From assembly GCA_040877415.1 (NCBI GenBank), contig JBBDNV010000083.1, positions 1 to 26,318 on the forward strand: a stretch of 26,318 nucleotides of DNA, given 5' to 3'. Within the stretch, counting starts at the first letter, position 1. Every line of letters begins with the position of its first letter. Positions 17,681 to 22,831 of the stretch are shown here, piece after piece. The notes beneath the pieces were generated by a model, which saw nothing but the letters and a program-made list of their open reading frames with translations, had not been told where the DNA came from and made no database searches. The stretch comes from JBBDNV01 sp040877415. GTDB lineage: Bacteria; Planctomycetota; Planctomycetia; Pirellulales; PALSA-1355. Made by a program: the position numbers and the translations under genes.

Positions 17681-17698
17681 CAGACGATCTATCGTCTG
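17681..17698. promoter_or_regulatory. 18-bp palindrome upstream of the sulfurtransferase gene
   Basis: CAGACGAT-CT-ATCGTCTG is a perfect 8-bp dyad with a 2-nt centre, ending 36 nt before the ATG at 17735. Its size and symmetry fit a dimeric-regulator operator, or a small hairpin in the leader. It lies in the 255-bp divergent gap between the oxidoreductase (-) and the sulfurtransferase (+). The regulator is not identifiable from the window. Confidence 0.5.
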
Positions 17699-17734
17699 TC
17701 CTTACAGTCTCGATGCCAGGGAGGCTTTCAACCA

Positions 17735-18631
17735 ATGGCAAAAGAATATGCGCATCCCGAGGTGCTGGTGACCACGGCCTGGGTCGATGAACACCGGCAG
17801 GATCCGGCGGTCCGGATTGTCGAATCGGACGAAGACGTGCTGCTTTATTCCCAGGGACACGTGAGCGGCGCCGTGCGAATCGATTGGCACATCGACTTGC
17901 AGGACCAGGTCGTCCGTGACTACATCGACAAGACCCGCTTCGCCGAGCTCTGCGCGACGAAGGGCATTGCCAATGACACGACGGTCGTGTTCTACGGCGA
18001 CAAGAACAACTGGTGGGCCTGCTATGCCTTTTGGGTGTTCAAGCTCTACGGCCATGCCGAATGCCGCATAATGAATGGCGGCCGCACGCGGTGGGAGGCC
18101 GACGGCCGGCCCTGGTCGCGAGACCCGGAGCCCAGCTATGCCCGCACGAACTACCTGGCCAGCGATCCGGACCACTCGATTCGCGCCTTCCAGGCCGAAG
18201 TGATCAAGCATCAGCAAAAGGGCAAGCCGCTGGTCGACGTCCGCTCCCCCGGCGAGTTTACCGGCGAGCTTTTGCACATGGCCGACTATCCGCAGGAAGG
18301 CGCCTTGCGCGGCGGGCATATTCCCGGCGCGGTGAGCGTTCCGTGGTCCCGCTCGGTCGGCGAGGATGGAACCTTCAAGTCACCCAAGGAGTTGGAGGGA
18401 ATCTATGCCCGGGAAGCGGGGCTCAAGCGGAGGACGCCGGTGATCGCCTATTGCCGCATCGGCGAACGCTCGAGTCACACCTGGTTCGTCCTGCACTACC
18501 TGCTCGGTTATCCCAAGGTGAAGAATTACGACGGCTCCTGGACCGAATGGGGCAACACCGTGGGCGTTCCCATCGAGAAGGGGCCCGGCCGGAAGGTCGA
18601 GCAGCCCGAGCCGGCGAGGAGCAGTTCGTGA
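17735..18631 (+). CDS. Thiosulfate/mercaptopyruvate sulfurtransferase (tandem rhodanese)
   Basis: The product is 298 aa from the ATG at 17735, with GGGAGG 10 nt upstream. Two rhodanese domains are present: an inactive N-terminal one (about 10-130, HVSGAVRIDWHIDLQD, VFYGDKNNWWACYAFW) and a catalytic C-terminal one (about 165-285) with VDVRSPGEFTGE, GHIPGAVSVPWSR and the active-site loop CRIGERSSHTWF, Cys240. The whole sequence closely resembles mycobacterial CysA2-type thiosulfate sulfurtransferases as I recall them. The enzyme moves sulfane sulfur from thiosulfate or mercaptopyruvate to a thiol acceptor in the cytosol. The stop overlaps the sufE start by GTGA, so the likely acceptor or partner is the SufE protein. 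No signal peptide is present. Confidence 0.95.
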   Translation: MAKEYAHPEVLVTTAWVDEHRQDPAVRIVESDEDVLLYSQGHVSGAVRIDWHIDLQDQVVRDYIDKTRFAELCATKGIANDTTVVFYGDKNNWWACYAFWVFKLYGHAECRIMNGGRTRWEADGRPWSRDPEPSYARTNYLASDPDHSIRAFQAEVIKHQQKGKPLVDVRSPGEFTGELLHMADYPQEGALRGGHIPGAVSVPWSRSVGEDGTFKSPKELEGIYAREAGLKRRTPVIAYCRIGERSSHTWFVLHYLLGYPKVKNYDGSWTEWGNTVGVPIEKGPGRKVEQPEPARSSS

Positions 18632-19068
18632 GCGGCACGGTCGCACAGCGGATCGACGAGATCGCTTCGGAGTTCGCCGAGCTGGATCCGCGCGAACGCC
18701 TGGAACTGCTACTGGAATTCGCCGAGAAACTTCCGCCGCTTCCGGCCAGGTATCAGGCCGAGCGCGACGCGGGGCTCAATCGCGTGCACGAATGTCAGAC
18801 CCCCGTGTTTCTTTGGACCGAGATCGAAGACGGACAAGTCCGGATCTACGCCGACGTTGCGCCGGAGGCCCCGACCGTCAAAGGGTTCGTCAGCGTGCTG
18901 GTGGAGCTGTTTTCCGGCTCTGGGCCCGAGGAGGTTCTGGCGACCGAGCCCGATCTGGTGAACCGCTTCGGACTGGTCGAGGCGCTTGGCATGGTGCGGA
19001 TGCGTGGGTTGCACGCCATTGCCCATCACATTCGTCAGAAAATTGCCAAGTCGCGCAACGTCCGTTGA
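18628..19068 (+). CDS. sufE: SufE-like sulfur-acceptor protein
   Basis: The product is 146 aa, starting at GTG 18628 with GAGGAG 6 nt upstream, inside the last codons of the sulfurtransferase gene (4-nt GTGA overlap). The SufE fold is clear: a helical N-terminus (LDPRERLELLLEFAEKLPPLP), the sulfur-accepting cysteine Cys56 in HECQTPVFL, IYADVAPEAPTVKGFVSVLV, and a C-terminal NRFGLVEALGMVRMRGL helix. In known systems SufE takes persulfide sulfur from the SufS desulfurase for Fe-S assembly. No sufS is nearby; the pairing with a rhodanese suggests sulfur may instead, or also, come from thiosulfate. A comparable sulfurtransferase-sufE pair exists in mycobacteria (recalled, not searched). Confidence 0.95.
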   Translation: MSGTVAQRIDEIASEFAELDPRERLELLLEFAEKLPPLPARYQAERDAGLNRVHECQTPVFLWTEIEDGQVRIYADVAPEAPTVKGFVSVLVELFSGSGPEEVLATEPDLVNRFGLVEALGMVRMRGLHAIAHHIRQKIAKSRNVR

Positions 19069-19118
19069 ATGTCGCCCCTGGCCGTCCGCTCGCGGCCACA
19101 CGCGGTCGATCACACCCC

Positions 19119-19212
19119 GGTGCCACGGCCAGGCCCAGCGTGGCCATGCCTCATTTCCCTTCCAGAGGAACAACATGCTCACGCAAGCGTGAGCAAAGCG
19201 GAGCATGGCACT
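19119..19212. repeat. Diverged copy of the GGTGCCA terminal-inverted-repeat element
   Basis: GGTGCCA (19119-19125) and TGGCAC (19206-19211) are inverted ends, with an internal GCTCACGC-AA-GCGTGAGC hairpin (19177-19194) matching the second hairpin of the 3486-3595 element. The left hairpin has decayed. The gap 19069-19544 otherwise holds an AT-rich palindrome (19366-19402) and no gene I can support. Confidence 0.7.
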
Positions 19213-19365
19213 GGGGAATCAGGCTGTGACAAGCCACGAGTGCGAAGTGCCGGGAATATTCAAATCCTTCCGCTGCGAATTAGTGAGCGGAAAGTTCCCA
19301 TCGCGATCCTCTCGACGGCAAAGGGGTGTTCACCCCCAGACTGCGATTCTTGCTATTTCCTAAAA

Positions 19366-19402
19366 ATTACTCTTACATCTCGAATTGCGAGATACGCGTA
19401 AT
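19366..19402. promoter_or_regulatory. AT-rich nested palindrome ahead of a small gene
   Basis: ATCTCG-AATTG-CGAGAT (19377-19393) is enclosed by ATTAC (19366-19370) and GTAAT (19398-19402). This is the only clearly AT-rich block in the region and lies about 140 bp before the small gene at 19545. It could be an operator or leader structure; nothing in the sequence decides which. Confidence 0.3.
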
Positions 19403-19544
19403 TAGCATGGGGGCACACTTGAGGCCATTTCTCGGCATCCCGTACTCGGCAGATGCGGGATTGGGCGGATCAGCTTATCTCATCTGAGTTTTTTTCAGGA
19501 TGAAGTGACGTGCGGGGCAAGCGCGTCCACGGGGGAAGACAACT

Positions 19545-19778
19545 ATGCTCGCTTACCCAAGAGTCGATCTTTCGTTGGACCGTTTACGACGTGGCGGCTG
19601 GGCGATGGGTGACCTGTGCGTGGCGCGTGACGAGGGACGCGTGTGGATTGTGACCGGCCAGCGGCACAAGCATTGGATTATCGCGCAAGCCCCGAGTCAG
19701 GCCGCGGCCTGGTTTCTGGCTTGGGAACAGGCTGCCAAACTGGCGCACGACAAGAGCCGAAAGAATCACCGCGCCTGA
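19545..19778 (+). CDS. Small hypothetical protein (77 aa)
   Basis: I do not recognise the family. The reading frame starts at ATG 19545 with a GGGGAAG purine run about 7 nt upstream, and a strong intrinsic terminator follows 33 nt after the stop; the two together argue for a real monocistronic gene. The protein is basic at the end (HDKSRKNHRA), has a tryptophan-rich middle (VWIVTGQRHKHWIIAQ), and has no signal peptide or membrane helix. The AQAPSQAAAWFLAWEQAAKLAH stretch should form an amphipathic helix. It could be a small regulatory or nucleic-acid-binding protein; that is a guess. Confidence 0.6.
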   Translation: MLAYPRVDLSLDRLRRGGWAMGDLCVARDEGRVWIVTGQRHKHWIIAQAPSQAAAWFLAWEQAAKLAHDKSRKNHRA

Positions 19779-19811
19779 GCTTAACCAGGGATTGCAAACA
19801 TCGACGAGCGA

Positions 19812-19843
19812 CCCCTGCCGCGCACGCCGCGGCCGGGGTTTTT
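19812..19843 (+). terminator. Intrinsic terminator after the 77-aa gene
   Basis: CCCCTGCCGCG (19812-19822) pairs with CGCGGCCGGGG (19828-19838) across a 5-nt loop with one T/C mismatch, and TTTTT follows at 19839-19843. It is a textbook Rho-independent terminator for the + strand gene ending at 19778. Region 19844-20061 has no gene I can support. Confidence 0.85.
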
Positions 19844-20061
19844 GACTTTGTGGGGCCTGCCGCATCCGTTGCCTGGCTCGCGATGGGGGGCCGCACGATT
19901 CAAATCCACCCTCCCCGATTTTTGTCGCCACAGGCGACAAAAACAGAGCAGGAGAGCAGTAGAACAGGTGAAGGTTACGAGGACGCTGGAAATTGCCGAT
20001 GGAACTGCTATCCTGCGGTCAACTGCTCACCTGATCCCCTGCTCATCTTGAGGCCCGCACG

Positions 20062-20118
20062 ATGGCCTTCACTGTTCGAGAAACTGGAGGTCTACCAAAA
20101 GGCAGTCTCGCTCGCCAA
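20062..20118 (+). pseudogene. Remnant of a four-helix-bundle protein (23S rRNA intervening-sequence type)
   Basis: The codons from about 20075 spell FEKLEVYQKAVSLA, which matches the start of the four-helix-bundle family (TIGR02436-like proteins, often encoded in 23S rRNA intervening sequences or as short mobile genes). The matching start MAFT at 20062 is in a different frame, so one base has been gained or two lost near 20072. After the alanine at about 20118 the similarity stops and the sequence enters a broken attC-like half site. Only about 19 of an expected 120 or so codons survive. The upstream CTGCTCACCTGATCCCCTGC-type leader also resembles what usually precedes these genes. Confidence 0.6.
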
Positions 20119-20119
20119 T

Positions 20120-20166
20120 TGCAACTGCGACGCCCCGCCGCCGTTCCCTGCAGGCCAGAGTTAGGC
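20120..20166 (-). other. Possible half attC site (R'' and L'' only)
   Basis: On the minus strand, GCCTAAC (complement of 20160-20166) fits the integron R'' consensus RYYYAAC at every position and lies 18 nt past the stop of the SnoaL-like gene at 20185. No matching GTTRRRY follows within the next 130 nt, because the four-helix-bundle remnant begins. It is either a truncated attC or chance; the position relative to the neighbouring gene favours the former. Confidence 0.35.
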
Positions 20167-20184
20167 CTTACTGCCGTCCCGGCC

Positions 20185-20676
20185 TCATTGGTCCAAGTAG
20201 GCCAGCAAATCGGTGTGGTGTCCGATCATCTTCCACTCGCCATTTTCTTTGCGGAATACGTTGGTGGCGCGGATTGAAACCTTCTGGGGCTTTCCTTTCG
20301 CATTGGTATTCTCTCCCTTCTCGTAACAGCTCACGACCGCGAGATCCGTGCCTGCGGTGATTCGCATATCGGCGGGCTCCACCTTGCCCCCGAGTTTCAT
20401 GGCAGCCTGCGCCTCCCAATTTTCAAGCACCTGATTCCATCCGATCTGGAACCCGCCGCCAGGCCCCATGTAGGTAACGTCGTCTGCGTGTGACCAGACC
20501 TTCTTCATTTGCCCCAACTCACCCGTAAACATTTCGTTCAACGCGGCATAAAACTGTGCCGCGGCGTTCCTGACGGCTGTCTCGTCCTTCTCTGCCGCGA
20601 GCGCTAACTTGGCGCAAACAAGAACGGCCACCGACAATATGGATATCGAAATCCAAGCCGTCCATTTACTCTTCAT
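20185..20676 (-). CDS. Exported SnoaL/DUF4440-like NTF2-fold protein
   Basis: The product is 163 aa. The ATG at 20676 has GGAGG 6 nt upstream. A signal peptide (WISISILSVAVLVCAKLALA, cut before AEKD) precedes a single NTF2-like domain: AVRNAAAQFYAALNEMFTGE, a VWSHADDVTYMGPGGG core, an IGWNQVLENWEA helix, and the closing strand pair FRKENGEWKMIGHHTD. The pattern fits the SgcJ/EcaC and DUF4440 branch of the SnoaL-like superfamily, whose exported members are common and of unknown substrate. It lies in the minus direction after an attC-like site (20746-20836) and before a possible half site, so it may be a captured cassette gene. The two SnoaL-fold neighbours are not close paralogues. Confidence 0.85.
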   Translation of the reverse strand: MKSKWTAWISISILSVAVLVCAKLALAAEKDETAVRNAAAQFYAALNEMFTGELGQMKKVWSHADDVTYMGPGGGFQIGWNQVLENWEAQAAMKLGGKVEPADMRITAGTDLAVVSCYEKGENTNAKGKPQKVSIRATNVFRKENGEWKMIGHHTDLLAYLDQ

Positions 20677-20745
20677 CTTTTGCCTCCGTAGTTGTAGTGA
20701 ACCTGCTTCATTCATAATGGCATTGACAATCTGCCTTACGTTGTC

Positions 20746-20836
20746 GCCGAACGACCAGCATCACCGGGCCGCCGCCAAGCGACGTTCCAGTCAAAACCGA
20801 CTGGTTCGGCGGCTCCGGTGCATGCGATGGTTCGGC
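20746..20836 (-). other. Integron attC-like recombination site
   Basis: The outer boxes GCCGAAC (20746-20752) and GTTCGGC (20830-20836) are exact 7-bp inverted repeats matching RYYYAAC/GTTRRRY at 6 of 7 positions each. After an unpaired spacer, CATCACCGGGCCGCC (20759-20773) pairs with GGCGGCTCCGGTGCATG (20809-20825), leaving two bases unpaired on one side only, as attC extrahelical bases are. A terminal hairpin CCAGTC/GACTGG (20787-20804) sits in the centre. The site starts 4 nt past the TAA of the SnoaL-like gene at 20840, the usual cassette arrangement. Confidence 0.7.
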
Positions 20837-20839
20837 GGC

Positions 20840-21406
20840 TTACGCTTCGGGCCGTTCCGCTCTCGGCTCTGCCCGGCGGATCAGTTCGTTGGACGGCAAC
20901 CCCGGATCCAGGACCTTGCGCGCAGTCTCAGCGCCCGCCACCGGCAGGCGTGCCGGGGCAAGTAACCCAAGTTGGACAAGGACCGATGCCTGATCCCAGT
21001 AGATTCGCTCGCATTGCACCTGATCGGCATTCAACTGTACGACGACGACCAGGGGAACCTCAACCGGCCGCCCGGTCGGAGGAATGCCGGGCAGCATCCA
21101 GTCCATCTCGATGTCGTGGGTGAAGGCGAAGATCATCTCGTCGATTACCCGGCCTTGCCCCACCGTGCGACAAACTGGCGTGAGTCGGGTATCGGCAGGC
21201 ATTTTGGGGATAAAGTGTCGGCCGTAAAACGTCAGCATCTCAGCCCGGCCACGTCCGCCGGTCATCACCGGGACGTGATTGACGTAATTGTCGTCTGACA
21301 TGGTCGCGACCGTGGCATCCGCGTCACGGTCCGTAAATTCGCAGCGGATATGTTCTTCCCAGATGTCAATCAATCGTTGTTCGTCGGGCGTGAACTTCGA
21401 CTCCAT
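20840..21406 (-). CDS. SnoaL-like (ester cyclase/NTF2-fold) protein in a cassette
   Basis: The product is 188 aa from the ATG at 21406, with a perfect AGGAGG 7 nt upstream. The NTF2-like fold is seen in LIDIWEEHIRCEFTDRDADA, the DDNYVNHVPVMTGG core and GRAEMLTFYGRHF, then RVIDEMIFAFTHD and VVVVQLNADQVQCERIYWDQ. This is the SnoaL-like polyketide-cyclase/dienelactone type; there is no signal peptide, so it is cytosolic. The gene fills almost all of a 670-bp interval between two attC-like sites: its Shine-Dalgarno overlaps the crossover box of the upstream site and its stop abuts the downstream one. Genes of this fold are frequent in integron cassettes. The last 20 residues (RRAEPRAERPEA) look like run-on sequence. 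Substrate is unknown. Confidence 0.85.
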   Translation of the reverse strand: MESKFTPDEQRLIDIWEEHIRCEFTDRDADATVATMSDDNYVNHVPVMTGGRGRAEMLTFYGRHFIPKMPADTRLTPVCRTVGQGRVIDEMIFAFTHDIEMDWMLPGIPPTGRPVEVPLVVVVQLNADQVQCERIYWDQASVLVQLGLLAPARLPVAGAETARKVLDPGLPSNELIRRAEPRAERPEA

Positions 21407-21415
21407 GTAAGAGCC

Positions 21416-21502
21416 TCCTAACTTCCGCCAATCCCCCGACCCTGTAGGTGTTGACTGCTCACTCTGCTTGGGGATTGGACCTCGATGACTGCCCCGTTAG
21501 CG
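21416..21502 (-). other. Second integron attC-like site
   Basis: On the minus strand the boxes are CGCTAAC (21502-21496) and GTTAGGA (21422-21416), pairing over CTAAC/GTTAG. Inside them CCAATCCCC and GGGGATTGG (21428-21436 and 21470-21478) form a perfect 9-bp stem around a 33-nt variable end. The GTTAGGAGG crossover box doubles as the ribosome-binding site of the SnoaL-like gene starting at 21406. Stem and boxes are spaced as in attC sites; extrahelical bases are less clear than in the first site. Confidence 0.6.
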
Positions 21503-21850
21503 TTGCCGACCGTCGCAGTTTAGCTCGGGTGGATCCGCCCCAAGTGATTTAGCGGCCGTGCGTAGTGCGCGCGACCACAGACGCAGCCCGGCCAGAAAAA
21601 GTTCTAACCGTGTCCAGTCGCCCCGACTGATTCGTAACACCAAATCCCGTCTCTGGTTGCGAATGCGACTTGCGGCGGGATTTGAACTTTTTACGGATCG
21701 TCGATTCAATGATGGTCGCAGACTGTTAGACTTAGAAGCGGCATGTGAAATCTCATTAGAGCGTTCACCAAGAGAGGGACTAACGGCCACTATCGTGCAC
21801 TTGCGCCGCGATTCGTCGGTGAAATCGTGCAACGGCTGCCCAGCCCCCAA
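21497..21850 (-). CDS. Possible degraded cassette ORF
   Basis: An open frame of about 117 codons ends at a TAA inside the CTAAC box of the attC-like site, a common position for cassette genes. Only a TTG could start it at 21850 and no Shine-Dalgarno is present. The C-terminal part (IRNQRRDLVLRISRGDWTRLE, LFLAGLRLWSRALRTAAKSLG) looks protein-like, but I do not recognise it and the N-terminal half overlaps the PEP-CTERM frame. It may be the 3' part of a broken gene, or spurious. Confidence 0.2.
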   Translation of the reverse strand: MGAGQPLHDFTDESRRKCTIVAVSPSLGERSNEISHAASKSNSLRPSLNRRSVKSSNPAASRIRNQRRDLVLRISRGDWTRLELFLAGLRLWSRALRTAAKSLGADPPELNCDGRQR

Positions 21851-22262
21851 ATAACAGCGCGAAGATTAACAATGAGCTCGGCTCTGGAACCAGCGTCGTG
21901 TCAATCAAGGTGGGAACTTCCGTTCCGAAGATCAGCACGACGCTCGAAATATCTGACTCGCTCAACCCGGTCGCGCCGGTGAACTCGAAGGTCAGAGAGT
22001 CCTTGATGAAGGGAAACGCGTTTCCATCGAACACATAGGACGGAGTATCAAACGTGGCGGCCGAGACGAGTCCGTAGTCCGGACCGTCGTTCCCGAGGCT
22101 GATCGACCCGCCGCCGGTGCGCCCAATAGTATGAGACCCTTGTGGTGCCTCGTCAATTCGACGGTGCCAAGATTCAACGAGGACACCAAGATTGGCGACT
22201 ACCCGATTCGCTCCAGTTGGCCGTTCAAATTCAGTCGCCTGTCTGCACGTCGTGACGATCAC
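21780..22262 (-). pseudogene. Orphan C-terminal part of a PEP-CTERM protein
   Basis: The frame ends in a complete PEP-CTERM sorting signal: VPEPSSLLIFALLFGGWAAV followed by an arginine-rich end. It is preceded by a beta-rich extracellular-type stretch (LTFEFTGATGLSESDISSVVLIFGTE). Intact members begin with a signal peptide; here the N-terminal residues up to about 50 (ATEFERPTGANRV...) are neither hydrophobic nor domain-like, and there is no Shine-Dalgarno before the ATG at 22262. A MITE-like element lies 120 bp further upstream. I read this as a truncated or frameshifted surface protein, once anchored through the exosortase pathway. A short functional gene with unusual export cannot be excluded. 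Confidence 0.6.
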
Positions 22263-22385
22263 GCCGACAATTTCAGAACTCGTGCCGCGACTTGGACTTC
22301 GGGCCCAGAACGCAGGAAGGTTGCCGCGTAGTCGTGCACAAACGGTTCAAACGAAGGACAGTCGCCCCGGAATCGGCTGCTAGCG

Positions 22386-22475
22386 AGAGGTTGTTTCAAA
22401 ACCGAATTGTAGCCGCCCTCTGTGAAGCCGGGCCGGGGTCATTGACCCCGGCTACAGGGTTTTGAAACAGCCTCT
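22386..22475. mobile_element. MITE-like element, 90 bp with 18-bp terminal inverted repeats
   Basis: AGAGGTTGTTTCAAAACC (22386-22403) is the inverted repeat of GGTTTTGAAACAGCCTCT (22458-22475) with one mismatch. A second, internal palindrome GCCGGGGTCATTGACCCCGGC lies near the right end. There is no coding capacity. The flanks TAGCG (left) and TAGCG (right, 22475-22479) look like a short direct target duplication. Confidence 0.75.
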
Positions 22476-22556
22476 AGCGGATTCCCAGGTTCGCAAAATC
22501 TTCCAGACCGTGTAGACTAATCCCGGATGGACAGCCCGGGCCGGGGCCTTGAATTT

Positions 22557-22562
22557 AGGAGG
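22557..22562 (+). promoter_or_regulatory. Shine-Dalgarno that fixes the 22568 start
   Basis: AGGAGG stands 5 nt before the ATG at 22568. It is a full-strength site in a region where many genes have none, and it is the main evidence that the following 87-codon frame is a gene. Confidence 0.8.
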
Positions 22563-22567
22563 CGCGC

Positions 22568-22831
22568 ATGGCCGCCGCTGCGCAAGCGCTTGGAAAGCTC
22601 GATGCGCGCCAGTTGCCGGACGGGCTGGCAACGATCCCCAGTCCGGCGAAAGTGCGAGCGATCGCGGCGGAAATTCGCCAATCCTGGACGCCGCGCGAGA
22701 GACGCCGCCGAGCCCAGGCGGCCCGCTATATGCTCGTGCAACAATTGGTCGCCGGAGCCGGGGTGATCGGCCCTGCCGACCGCGACGCGGGGTTTCAGCT
22801 CACACCCAGGTTCCCAGCTTCGCGCTCGTGA
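22568..22831 (+). CDS. Small basic hypothetical protein (87 aa)
   Basis: I do not recognise a named family. The start is fixed by the AGGAGG site. The protein is rich in alanine and arginine: an N-terminal helix (AAAAQALGKLDARQLPDGLA), then SPAKVRAIAAEIRQSWTPRE, an RRRRAQAARYMLVQQLVAG helix, and a short tail. No signal peptide or membrane segment is seen. The RQSWTPRERRRRAQ pattern suggests a small nucleic-acid-binding or ribosome-associated helical protein, which is only a guess. Its last 32 bases (22800-22831) overlap the 3' end of the convergent dehydrogenase gene, so the C-terminal residues (TPRFPASRS) are encoded antisense to that gene. Confidence 0.7.
   Translation: MAAAAQALGKLDARQLPDGLATIPSPAKVRAIAAEIRQSWTPRERRRRAQAARYMLVQQLVAGAGVIGPADRDAGFQLTPRFPASRS

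Noticed and set aside
19475..19495. Seven-T run after a short CAG/CTG dyad, as a terminator
   Set aside because: The stem is only about 4 bp, too weak to support an intrinsic terminator, and no gene ends just before it.
19850..19915. A GATTCAAATCCACC stretch that resembles a tRNA T-arm
   Set aside because: The flanking bases do not pair into a T-stem, and no acceptor, D or anticodon arm can be formed at the right distances.
21630..21695. A third attC site around the CAAATCCCG stem
   Set aside because: Stem and CGTAA/TTACG boxes are present, but the AAC/GTT trinucleotides do not appear on both sides in one orientation, so I kept it only as an unexplained structure.
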